From Priapulus caudatus (taxonomy: Eukaryota > Priapulida > Priapulimorpha > Priapulimorphida > Priapulidae): a DNA stretch of 24,248 nucleotides. Below are positions 1 to 9,301 of the stretch, one piece after another (position 1 is the stretch's first letter; each line of letters opens with the position of its first letter). The notes under the pieces were generated by a model, which did no database searches, was not told the DNA's origin, and was given only the letters and a program-made list of their open reading frames with translations. The translations under genes were made by a program, and so were the position numbers. The stretch lies in NCBI RefSeq assembly GCF_000485595.1, contig NW_014579500.1, positions 1 to 24,248 of the forward strand, written 5' to 3'.

Positions 1-419
1 ATTCCACTGTCTTCGGCTTGGTATAGGGAACACATTTGGGACTAACAGGCTGTTACTAGAAGCCACCGCTCTTACCACAGAGTCACGCAGTAGACGTTAA
101 TGGCGCGTGTCGTCCGCGGCACTTGTTTAAATCATATATACATGAAAATTTCTTGTTGCAAAAAAAGTATTCAGCACACAGGGGGCGTAGAACATAGTTT
201 GAAAAAGTATTTCAGCAGTGAAGGGTTAAAAGTTAAAACTAATCAAGATTGTTTTATTTATTATTGAAATAATAGGCTAATATAAGCAGCCGTTGACACG
301 AGATTTCCGGCTCGCTGGTTCGCTACTTATCTGGGCTGAATTTGGCTGAAATATCCGTTCGCTAACACAACTCGGAGCGTTCAACGAGAATCGAGCTTAG
401 CCTGGCTAGGTTATTAATA

Positions 420-490
420 TAGACTGGTATCGCGTCGACAGTTCCACACGCCTGCACGAACGTCGTGTGTAGCGAACGGGTACCAGTCTA
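420..490. repeat. Nested inverted repeat
   Basis: TAGACTGGTA at 420-429 is the exact reverse complement of TACCAGTCTA at 481-490. Inside the loop a second pair, CACACG and CGTGTG, can pair again, so the whole 71 nt can fold into a two-step hairpin. No target-site duplication is evident, so I do not call it a transposon end. Confidence 0.5.
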
Positions 491-624
491 CGCGTAAGCG
501 CACTCAGTAAGAGGTCTCGGAATTGCGTTACACGACAGACAATACAGCGGCCAGCGGAGCCGTGTGCGGGGCTGCCGAATGTTTCATGCGCGGAATGTGA
601 TCCGCGCCGAATAAGCCGCCGTAT

Positions 625-641
625 TTCAGTACGGTACTGAA
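625..641. repeat. Perfect 17-nt palindrome between short direct repeats
   Basis: TTCAGTAC-G-GTACTGAA is a perfect dyad around position 633. It lies between two copies of AATAAGCCGC (about 610-619 and 640-649), so the palindrome and its flank form a small symmetric module. It could be a protein-binding site or a trace of an element; nothing nearby indicates which. Confidence 0.55.
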
Positions 642-1498
642 TAAGCCGCGTATAAGTCTTGAACTATTTTTAGCTCGGTGAACGCTCAGTACGGCAACTT
701 GAAATCTTCGTGTGAACGCAGCTATTGATGTAGGATGGTTAATTTGTTAGTACATTTATAAACTTTGTCTTTAAAGAATTCTGGAAATGGCACACAACAG
801 CAAAGACAATTCACAACAAATATCCACCGATATTAAATGTAATTTTTCGTCCTTGCTAATTGCTTTGTTATAAATGCCACAACGTATGCAATAAATTGTT
901 TTATTGTTTAAAAATGGTGTAACACTGCTTACATGTAGTGTTCAGTGTTAGGGTGTAGTGTGTGCAGCGGGTGGAAATTTCTTTTTTTTTCATGGGAGCT
1001 TTCGTTTTCAAGTCTGCGTGGCCGTGGGGGGAAATAGCTCTGTGTAAAAAAATTTCGGGTGAGCCTATTTTGAGCTTCGCCGGGAGCGATTTCGGAGGTT
1101 GAAAAAAGATGCGAATCGCTCCCGTGTATTGTTAGCTCATCTTTGACGTAGTCAGGTGCAGCTTGTAGAATCGCATGAATCGTCGTCGTGTCCGGCGTCC
1201 GTCCGGCCGTGCGGTGCGTATCGTCAAAAGTGGGCACAATTTTAACCGCTCGAACGACGTCACGATATTCGGCACATTGGGGGGGATCGTCAAACGAGTT
1301 GAGATGTCGAAGCTGGGGCTGTCAAAGTCAAAGGTTTCAACTGGAGGTTGTAAAAGAAGGTGGGACATCATTCCTTTAACTAAGGTATGAAGTGAAGGAA
1401 ATGCAGGAAATGCGGACAAATCTAAACGCTCGACCTAGGTCGTGATAGTTGGTGTATAACATCATGGTAGGAAAAGCCATGCACTGTGCTGAAATTGG

Positions 1499-1518
1499 AG
1501 GTCACAGGTCAAAGGTCA
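1499..1518 (+). promoter_or_regulatory. Triple AGGTCA array with 1-bp spacing (DR1-type)
   Basis: Three perfect AGGTCA half-sites lie head to tail at 1499-1504, 1506-1511 and 1513-1518, each separated by one base (C, then A). Two AGGTCA separated by one base is the classical DR1 element bound by RXR/HNF4-type nuclear receptors, which are widespread in animals. The match is exact, but no promoter can be located nearby, so function is inference; the array could also be a short 7-bp tandem repeat. Confidence 0.4.
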
Positions 1519-2484
1519 ATGGGCACAGGGCAGATTTAGACATTTCTCTGAGGAATGGTCTGACGGAGCGATTGATTGTGTTGTGCGGTGACCTACATTT
1601 TGTATGGATTATTAAAGGACCATGAAAAATCTACTTTCTGGCTACATCGCGAAAGAGTAAGTGTCAGATAACCTTTTGCGACCCTCAAGAGGAGGGTTAA
1701 ACATGGATTTGTTGACTGTCTGTTTAGAAAAGAAATTTGACTGCCGGTCCACGGGTTGCGAGGAGAATCGATACCTGCCGGAGAGGAGGGAATGCGACAA
1801 TGCACAGAGAAAGGGTGCAAAAGCGAAAGGGGGGTAAAAGAAGGGGTGAGGGCCCGCCGGAAAGCGTAGAAGGGGAGGCAGGCGGACGGCAGGAGGGGAC
1901 AGGGAACGGAAGGCACGGCCAGGGGCGACGGCCAGGGCAGGGATGGAGGACGGGGGAGGGGGAGCCGGCCTTGGAAGGGGGGACCAGTGGGCAGCCGCGG
2001 CGAGGCAGCGGGAGCGGGCGTAGGGAAAGGGCAGGAGGCGGACCGAGGCAGCGTGCCCGCGGGCAGAAACAGCGCCGGACAAGGAACGGCGGAAGGGAAG
2101 GCGACGAGAACAACACGGACGACGAAGGCCGAAGGGTGGCGGAGACGGCGGGGGACAGAGAAACACAGCGCAGCGATTGAGAAAACGAGACGCAGAACAG
2201 AACTGCAGCACCAAGGCGGGCGGAGTGGAGGAGAACAAGCACAAAAGGTCAAAGTCAGACAGCAGGAGGTACAGAAAGGAAGGGATGAATAGGATGAGGG
2301 CGAACCACAGATAAAGAAGAGGGGCAGGAAAAACGACGGGGCGCAGGAATAAGGCGGCACACAAGACAGGCGCACACGGGACGCCAACGCCGCGAGAAGC
2401 GGGGCAAGCGGGGGAAAACCGGGAGAACAAGAGAACAAAGTCCAGACGCCAGGCCGCGACCACGAGCGGGGCCCGGTGGCCCGG

Positions 2485-2560
2485 GGCCACCAAAAGGCCA
2501 GGGCGGGCCACCAAAAGGGCCAAATAGGGAAAAGAGGGCTGTCCCGAGCGAAGCCCACGA
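2485..2560 (+). repeat. First copy of a module repeated near 4496-4570
   Basis: GGCCACC words occur in pairs 21 bp apart at 2485/2506 and again at 4496/4517. Both pairs are followed by CAAAA-GGG, then GGGAAAAG, then CCCGAGCG, then a run of A and GGGAGGGG-like sequence. The shared order over about 75 bp, with a distance of 2011 bp, points to a duplication within the T-poor block rather than chance. Confidence 0.55.
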
Positions 2561-3057
2561 AAAAGGGCAGGGCGAGGGGGAGAAAAAAGAAGTGGGCGGA
2601 CGGGCGAAGCGCAGCAAAGAGAGGCGAGCAAGGCGCGGAGCGATCGGCACACGGCACGCACCAGGCCAGCACGGCGACGCCGGGCACGGGGGAGCGAGCG
2701 GCGACGGCGGCTGCAACAAGCCACGGAAGGGGGTGAGACGCGCCGGGGAGAGAAAAAGGAGGAACGAGGAGAAAGGGGAGGCAAGAGACGGGGGAAAAGG
2801 GGAGGCCGGGGAAGGGAGAAGGCAAAGGTAGGGCCGCAAGTCAGCAAGGGCAGGGGGTGCCAGGGGGGCGGGGGGGGAAAGACGGGTGCAGAGGGCATAG
2901 ACGGCCCCAAGGGGCAAAGAAGAGACAAGACGAAGAGGGAAAACAGGCCGGCACGGAAGGAAAGGGCGAAACACGGGACCGGCGGGCCACCCAAGCAGCC
3001 AAAAGACGGGACCTGACGACAGGGGAGGGACCAATGGAGGTGGACATGGGGGACAGA

Positions 3058-3260
3058 AGACAAAACAGGAAGAGCAGTGGTGGAGGACCGATAAGAAGAC
3101 GGCGACACAACGGGCGAGGAGAACAGGAGGATACCGAGCAAAGAGACAGAAAGTGCCGGCGACACACGCAAGGAGAACAGGAGAAGACCGAGCAAGAGGC
3201 AGAGGACCGGGCGACACACGGGCGAGGAGGACAGGAAGAAGACCGAGGACGGCGGGCGGA
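3058..3260 (+). repeat. Minisatellite, about 52-57 bp unit, 3-4 copies
   Basis: GGCGACACA words start at 3101, 3158 and 3210, each followed by an ACGGGCGAGGAGAACAGG-like stretch and GACCGAGCAAGAGG-like sequence, giving units of 57 and 52 bp with a degenerate copy on each side. It lies inside the T-poor block and keeps the same composition, so local tandem duplication has contributed to that block. Confidence 0.6.
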
Positions 3261-6060
3261 GCGAGGAAACAAATGAGGAAAAAGGGGATCAGGCCGGGGG
3301 GGAAAAAGGCAGGCGAAGCGCCGCCGGTCGACCCGCCGCGAAAAATCACACGCCGGCGCGGCCGAGGGGGGGGGAGGGGGAGTGCAGCGGAGGCCCGCAG
3401 GGCACGAGGCAACACGAGGGGGGGGCGGGGCAGGCGGCCCCCGGGGGAAAAAAGAGTGGAAAGCGAGACGGCAGGAAAGGCAGGGCCAGCAGGGGCCAGA
3501 TAAAAGGACCGCGGCAGGGGGACGCGGAAGGGGGACAGGTGGAGGCGAGGGGTGGAGCGAACAAAGAAGCAGGCGGGAACAGAGGGAGGATAACGGGAAG
3601 CACAGCAGGGATCAGGGGACGCCAAAAAGGAACAACACGCAAGGGGGCAAGCAGACGGAGAAAACTTGAAGAGAGGGGCAACAGCAGAAGCAGGCAGGCA
3701 GCGGGGGGCGGGGGCAAGGGAGGGAGGGCAGGGGCAGGGAGCGCAAGACAAACACGAAGGGGGGGCAAGAAAAGCGGCACGAAAACCGGAAGCGAGGCCG
3801 GGGGAGGGTCAGGGCAGCGGCCAGCGGCAGCAGCAAAGCGCGCAGCGGCCGGCGAGCAACGGGAAGACCAGGAACAGGCAGAGGCGCAGGGGAGGGCGCG
3901 CGTAGGAGAGGGCCGACGGGGGGGGGGGGGGGGGCCAGGGGCAAAGCAGGCACGCAGGCAGTAAGGGAGGGGGGGGAGGACGACGGGCGAGGGGGGGGAC
4001 GGGGCAGGGGGAACGAAGAGACCAGATGGGCAACTAGACGGCAAGCGGGCAGGCGAGGGCGAGAAGAAAGAGAGCGGAGGAAGGAGGCGGAAAGACGCGG
4101 GGGGAGAAGCGGGACAACGGGCGGGGAACAGGGGGAACCGACGGCCGCAAGGGCCGGGAGGGGACAACGGGTGCCGTGGAGCGGCAAGGGAGAGGGGAGG
4201 AAGGAAAAAACAAAACACGAAAGAGGGACGTGGGGAGGAGGCGGAGAGGTCGCGGGGGGGCGCAGGGAGGGAGGGAGGAACGGAAGTAGGCGCAGAAAGA
4301 ACGGGGAGAAAGGAGAGGAAAGACGGGAACGAGAAAAGGGGCTGGAAAAAACGGGCGAGGAACGACGCGGGGCCAGTGAACGGGGGGAAAGGACGGACCG
4401 ATGAAGAGGGGGGCGGGAGCGCGGACACGGGGCGCCACGCGAACGGCGAAGGACGGGAGAAGAAAAAGGGACGAATGGGGGCTGGGGGGGGGGCGGGCCA
4501 CCAGAGGGCAGGGGCGGGCCACCAAAAAGGGAAAAGCAAGGAGGGGGGGGCCCGAGCGGGACCACGGAAAAAAAAAGGGAGGGGGAGCCGGGCCAGACGC
4601 CAGGGGGGAAAGGGAGGGGGGGGGGGAGAGCTGCGAGAGAAGGAAGGAAGGGGGACGTGGGGCGAAGAAAACACACAGGGGAGGCATGAGAGAAAAGTGG
4701 AAGAGGACGAGAAGGGGAAGGTCGGACGGGGGAAAGGGGGGAGGGGCAACGGGAGAGGAAGGGACGAGAGGGGCGGAGCGGCGGACAAGGGGAGGAGGAG
4801 ATGGCAAGTGAGGGTGCGGGCGCGAGAACGCGGACGAGGGTGCGGGCGCAACGGGGGACGAGCGGGGAAGGGGAAGGGGAAAGACGAAGGCCGCGGACGA
4901 AGGGGGGGCGGACAACGGCCCCCGGGCGGCAAAGAGTGGGGGCACGACGGAGAAGCGGCCAGCGGGAAGGAAGACACTGAAACGGGACGGCGCCACGCGC
5001 GGGGCAACGGGGCAGAACGAGCCCAACGAACAGGCCGGGGATGAAGGGGCCGGTGTGTAGACCAGCCCGGGGGCAGGCCACGGGGGCGGCGTGGAGGGGA
5101 AACACAGGGGGACGAACAGGGGGACGAGGAAGCCCACCACGCGACGACAGAGGCCACCGCACGGGGACGGGGAGAGGAGCGCGGTCGCGCGCCGGCACGG
5201 GGGACGCGGAGCGGGGGGCGAAAGGGACAGGGAGGGGGAAGGGACAGAGGAGGACAGCGGCGCGGAAACAGACAGCCCTCCGGCGGCAGAGGGGCGGCGG
5301 AAAGGGGGCAAAGAGGCGAGGGCAGGGGGAGGGGGGGGAACGGGGGGGTGGCAGAAATACGGAGCAGCCAGGGCGCCAACCCAGAGGGCGCACCAGCGAA
5401 GGAGACGAAAACAGGAGGAGCAAGCGAGGGGGAGAGGAACCCGGCGGGACGGCGGGGGAGCAAAGGGGAACGCGCGGCGAGGGAGGGCGCGCGCATGAGC
5501 CGAAGGAAGCGTACGAGAGGGCAAGGGCAGGGGGGAGGGCAGGGGAGAAAGCCCGGAAGGGCGCGAAAAGAGAAAGGCACCAAGGCAACGCGGCAAAGGG
5601 AGACAGAAGCGCACCAAGGCACGGGAGGGAAAGAAGAGGGAAACTCAGAACAGAAAGGAGGACAGCAACGAGCGGCGGGCGGGAGGGGGAATGGACAAAA
5701 CCAAGAGGCCCCAGGAAGCGGGACACCATAACACGGACCCCGGGACCCACCGCGGCAAGGGAGGACAGGAACAAGAAAGGGGACGAGGCCCGCCGAGCAC
5801 GGAGCACAGAAGAGCGAGGGCTGGGAGGGAGGCCCGGGCCGGCGACGAGCGCCGGGGAGCGCAGCAGGGCAAGACAGCACGCACGCGCACGGGGGCGAGG
5901 CGACGAAAAAACAAAACGAGGGCAGGAGAGGAAAGGCACCGACGGCCAAGACACAAAAGGGGCCCAAGGCAGGGGGACGGCCGGCGGGCGGGGGGAGGGG
6001 CGGGGGGACGGCGAGGAGAGGGGCACCCGACGGCCAAGGGCCGGGCGGGGAAGGCGAGCC

Positions 6061-6430
6061 CGGCGCGCGCGCGCGCGCGGCGCGCGCGCGCGCGCGCGCG
6101 CGCGCGCGCGCGCGCGGCGCGCGCGCGCGCGCGCGCGCGCGCGCGCGCGCGGCGCGCGCGCGCGCGCGCGCGCGCGCGCGCGCGCGCGCGGCGGCGCGCG
6201 CGCGCGCAGGCGGCGCGCGCGCGCGCGCGCGCCGGCGCGCGCGCGGCGCGCGGCGCGGCGCGCGCGCGCGCGCGCGCGCGCGGCGCGCGCCCGCGCGCGG
6301 CGCGCGGCGCGCGCGCGGGGAGCGCGCGCGCGCGCGGGCGCGCGCGCGCGCGCGCGCGCGCGCCGCGCGCGCGCGCTGCGCGCGGCGCGCGCGCGCGCCG
6401 CGGCGCGCGCGCGGCGCGCGCGCGCAGCGA
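6061..6430. repeat. Alternating CG tract, about 370 bp
   Basis: The sequence is nearly pure (CG)n broken by occasional GG, CC, A or T. Alternating CG is the sequence most prone to left-handed Z-DNA. Such a dense CpG run is exceptional in animal genomes, where methylation erodes CpG. It joins the T-poor block directly on its left and ends at a T-rich patch. Reading frames through it are alternating Ala-Arg and are not genes. Confidence 0.9.
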
Positions 6431-6449
6431 GCGCCGACCGAGCATACTG

Positions 6450-6640
6450 TTGGCCTGTTTTTTTTTGGGTTCGGGTGTGTCTGTTCTCTTTTTATTTTTT
6501 TTTGGTTTTTGAATAAAATAAAACAAAAAATAAACAATAATAAAAAATAAAAAATTCTTTATTTTTGTCTGTCCTTCATCTGTTTTTTTTACTTCTCTTT
6601 TTGTTTTTGAAAGTCGATTGGGGTTAATGGTAACAGTAGT
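6450..6640. other. T-rich then A-rich linker
   Basis: Runs of T, then AAATAAAA-like words, then T-rich sequence separate the CG tract from the CT microsatellite. AATAAA-type words occur near 6510-6540, but no gene end is recognisable just upstream, so I do not call a polyadenylation site. Confidence 0.5.
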
Positions 6641-6645
6641 AAACC

Positions 6646-6719
6646 GTCTCTCTCTCTCGCTCTCGCCTCTCAGCTCTCTCTCTCTCTCTCTCTATCTACT
6701 CTCTCTCTCTCCTCTCTCA

Positions 6720-6751
<32 letters not shown>

Positions 6752-6850
6752 GCTCTCTCTCACACCAACACACCACACACACACACACACTCACTCTCTC
6801 TCCTCTCTCTCTCCCTCTCCTCTCTCGCTTTTCTCTCTCTCTCTTTATCT

Positions 6851-6922
<72 letters not shown>

Positions 6923-6998
6923 CTCTCTTTCTCCTCTCCTCTCTCTCTCGGCTCGCTCTCTCTCTCTGAAGCGATGCTCTCTCTCTCTCTCTATCCCC

Positions 6999-7040
<42 letters not shown>
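6646..7040 (+). repeat. CT dinucleotide microsatellite with CA island
   Basis: Nearly 400 bp of (CT)n with scattered single-base interruptions and a (CA)n island at about 6761-6790. It ends about 25 bp before a splice acceptor and would act as a very long polypyrimidine tract for the exon at 7066. Open frames of Leu-Ser or Arg-Glu dipeptides across it are spurious. Confidence 0.9.
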
Positions 7041-7041
<1 letters not shown>

Positions 7042-7065
7042 CCTTCTTTATTTCCGTGCTTTCAG

Positions 7066-7163
7066 CTCGGTTCTCCCCCGACGACAAGTACTCACGACAC
7101 AGGGTCACCATCAAGAAGCGTTTCGGACAGCTGATGACGCAGCAGCCGAAGGTCGCCTACTAG
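7066..7163 (+). CDS. Terminal coding exon of an unidentified gene
   Basis: A pyrimidine-rich stretch with TTTCCGTGCTTTCAG ends at 7065 and is followed by 98 nt of normal coding sequence closing with TAG at 7161-7163. The frame starts two bases into the exon and gives about 30 residues, basic and hydrophilic, containing [13 protein letters not shown] and ending in KVAY. Codon use is GC-rich at third positions like PDCD4. The sequence is far too complex for the microsatellite before it, so I read it as the C-terminus of a gene whose earlier exons lie upstream, at or beyond the low-complexity block. I do not recognise the family. No AATAAA follows before PDCD4 starts 354 bp downstream. The alternative is a fortuitous frame. 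Confidence 0.55.
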
Positions 7164-7165
7164 AC

Positions 7166-7230
7166 ACGCCACGCCACGCCACGCCACGCCACGCCACGCC
7201 ACGCCACGCCACGCCACGCCACGCCACGCC
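7166..7230 (+). repeat. (ACGCC)13 pentanucleotide microsatellite
   Basis: Thirteen perfect ACGCC units begin two bases after the TAG at 7161-7163. The tract would lie in the 3' UTR of the upstream gene or in the short intergenic space before PDCD4. Perfect repetition suggests recent expansion. Confidence 0.95.
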
Positions 7231-7517
7231 ACGCAGCACGACCCTCTCCTCTCCACTTGCTCCCGTCACCTGCCGATGCACCACTGACCCCCACGCACGC
7301 TGCAAGAGGAGACTAGGAGCTTCTCTCGCGTTAGCGTCTCTCTCGCCTTTGCTGTGTTCCCTACCCCCCTCTAAGCTCCCCACGGGGTATTCCCTTTCTC
7401 TCTCACGAGCGAGTGGGCGTGAAGGTTTGCAGTGCCAGTAGCGGCGCACAAGAGCCCAGCAGCGCCACCTAGGAGTCACTGGAAGAAGAAGCGGACGTAC
7501 GTACGGACGGACGAAGG
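7231..7517 (+). promoter_or_regulatory. PDCD4 upstream region / 5' UTR
   Basis: No TATA box is evident. A pyrimidine-rich run ending in CCCCCCTCTAAG at 7375 is a good splice acceptor candidate, and GTTTGCAG at 7432 is a weaker one, so the PDCD4 coding exon may be joined to an upstream non-coding exon or to a trans-spliced leader. The start codon context at 7518 (AGGATGG, purine at -3 and G at +4) is favourable. Confidence 0.4.
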
Positions 7518-8573
7518 ATGGCGAGCGACGGAAACAAGCAGAACTTTGAGGTGGAGGAGATGATCGAGGACACGGCAGTGGACGGCGGCGCGGAGGTAGG
7601 GGGCGGCGGCGACGCGAGCGGCGCGGCGGCCGCCGACTTTGTCCACCCCGACCGTCTGCGTCGCAAGGCGAAGCACACGTCCAAGTTCCTCGCGAAGCTG
7701 GAGATGGGCCTCGCGGGGACGCCCGTCCCAGAAAACATGCCCAGCGTGTCGCAGATGAGCCGCGCCGCGCGCCACGCACATGACCGCAAGAGCCGCATGG
7801 GGAAGGGCCGCGGCCTCGCGAAGAAAGGCGGCGCCGGCGGGAAGGGCACGTGGGGAAAGCCCGGGTGCGAGCTGGGAAGCGAGGCGGCGACGAACGACTC
7901 GCGCGACCCCAACTACGACTCTGGTGAGGACGAGGGCGGGAAGGCGAGGCGCGGGGTCGTCGTCAAGGAGCTACAGCCGGAGCTGACCGCGGACGAGACT
8001 CATCGTGAGGTTGAGGAGGTCGTGAAGGAGTACTTCGAGCACGGAGACACCCACGACGTCGTCATGTCCTTCGACGACCTCAACTTCGGGAAGACACGCT
8101 GCGAGATCGTTTACAAGATCATCTCCATGGCGATGGATCGCAAGGCGATGCAGCGTGAGCTGGCGTCGCGCGTCATCGCCGACCTGTACGGCATCGCGCT
8201 ATCCATCAACGACGTCGTCGACGCGTTCGACAAGCTGCAGAACGACCTGCCCGACCTGACGCTCGACACGCCCGATGCGGCCGTCGTCCTTGGCAACTTC
8301 ATGGCTCGCTGCGTCGCCGACGACTGCCTGCCGCCACGCTACGTTCATGCGTACGCCGGCCACGCGGACAACGGCGCGGCGAGCCAGGCGCTGGAGCGAG
8401 CGGAGGTGCTGCTGAGCATGAAGCACGGATTCGTGAGGCTCGACAACGTGTGGGGCGTCGGCGGTGGCATCCGCCCCGTCAAGCTGCTCGTTAAGAAGAT
8501 GGTGCTGCTGCTGAAGGAGTACCTGTCGTCAGGAGACATCATCGAGGCAACGCGCTGCCTGCTGGAGCTGGAG
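7518..8573 (+). CDS. PDCD4: PDCD4, coding exon 1 (residues 1-352)
   Basis: Programmed cell death 4 inhibits translation initiation: its two MA3 domains clamp the helicase eIF4A and keep it from eIF4G and structured mRNA. This exon holds the acidic and Gly/Ala-rich N-terminus, the conserved basic motif GKGRGLAKKGGAGGKG (residues 95-110), the DPNYD motif near 130-134, MA3 domain 1 (about 161-285, with EYFEHGDT and LTLDTPDA, whose Asp250 matches the human eIF4A-contact Asp253), the linker WGVGGG (312-317) and the first helix of MA3 domain 2 (LLKEYLSSGDIIEA). The exon ends at GAG, followed by the donor GTGAAG. With exon 2 the protein is 470 aa, against 469 in human. A single 1056-nt exon for this part is unusual. 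The N-terminal DSGRGDS-type degron of the vertebrate protein is not present at the equivalent place; a DSGEDE motif occurs at 134-139 instead. Confidence 0.95.
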
Positions 8574-8596
8574 GTGAAGATGATGATGATGGTGAT

Positions 8597-8845
8597 GATG
8601 TATGTATGTATGTATGTATGTATGTATGTATGTATGTATGTATGTATGTATGTATGCATGCATGCATGTATGTATGTATGTATGTATGTATTTATGTATG
8701 TATGCGTGTGTGTGCGTGTGCATGTGCGTGTGTGTGCGTGTGCGTGTGCATGTGCGTGTGCGTGTATGTGTGTGTGTGAATGCGGTGTGTGCGTGCGTGC
8801 GCGCGTGTGTGTGATGTGTGTGCGTGCGTGCGTGTGTGCAAATAT
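8597..8845 (+). repeat. ATGT tetranucleotide then TG microsatellite
   Basis: (TATG)n from 8597 to about 8705, with a few GCATGCATG units, grades into (TG)n and TGCG-rich sequence to about 8845. It starts only 23 bp after the PDCD4 splice donor. The coding frame of exon 1 stays open through it into Met-Tyr-Val-Cys repeats, which are not part of the protein. Confidence 0.9.
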
Positions 8846-9301
8846 TTGACAACGGGAGGTGTAACCCTGCCCGCCGCCACCCACTGACTTTCAAGAAAAT
8901 AGATCTTCAAAACTACTCAATGCATTTTGCTTTTTTTTAAGAATTTGACTTATTAATGATGCTTCTAACCAGAATATTTTCAAAAATAATATCTAAATAA
9001 GTGAAATTGTACCATCAAATTGGTAATTTTAAGGTAAAATATTGATATATGACTCGAGTTTAAATATCAGTATTTTTCGTTTACTGTAAATACATCCTCA
9101 ACTAAAAGTGAGAGATAAATGGTTAAACCACCATCCTCTAATCAGACCCCACTCATGCCGTCTGGAGGACGGGTAATAGCTAGTCTTATTAATTGAGCCA
9201 TATTGAAAACGTTACAAGATTAGGCCGTGTATCTAGAAAACCTAAGAGTTTTAGTTTTTAATTCTTGTAAACTGAGTGTTACAATATGTACAGTTGTGTA
9301 C

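Larger units (their letters stand above)
1..1592. other. Unique non-coding DNA, no supported gene
   Basis: This stretch has mixed, mildly AT-leaning composition and no long reading frame. The short frames near 930-1420 overlap one another on both strands and show no recognisable domain. I see a nested inverted repeat (420-490), a perfect 17-nt palindrome (625-641), and a loose resemblance between about 1225-1270 and 1415-1460 (both contain CGCTCGA followed by a GTCGTGATA or GTCACGATA-like word), which suggests an old decayed duplication. It could be intron of the gene that ends at 7163, or intergenic; the sequence does not decide. Confidence 0.5.
1790..6060. repeat. 4.3-kb purine-rich, T-depleted low-complexity block
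   Basis: The plus strand is built of G, A and C with almost no T. The change is abrupt near 1790, where ordinary sequence gives way to runs such as GAGGGG, GGGAGGGG and GAAAAGG, and it continues to the CG tract at 6061. Because every stop codon contains T on one strand or A-paired T on the other, all six frames are open for hundreds of codons; the apparent proteins (Pro/Ser/Leu-rich on minus, Gly/Arg/Lys-rich on plus) have no domain and are composition shadows. Many G-runs could form G-quadruplexes, and the polypurine stretches could form triplexes. Internal tandem copies (3058-3260) and a duplicated motif (2485 and 4496) show it is partly repeat-built. It may also be distorted by sequencing error. 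Confidence 0.85.

Noticed and set aside
3346-6537. Minus-strand open frame of over 1000 codons, and many other long frames on both strands at 1.6-6.5 kb
   Set aside because: The block almost lacks T on the plus strand, so stop codons are rare in all six frames. The products are low-complexity Pro/Ser/Leu or Gly/Arg/Lys strings with no domain, and they run through the CG tract as Ala-Arg repeats.
8597-8849. Extension of the PDCD4 reading frame into Met-Tyr-Val-Cys repeats
   Set aside because: The frame runs past a valid donor into an ATGT microsatellite. Splicing at 8573 to 13853 restores conserved PDCD4 sequence and the expected length of 470 aa.
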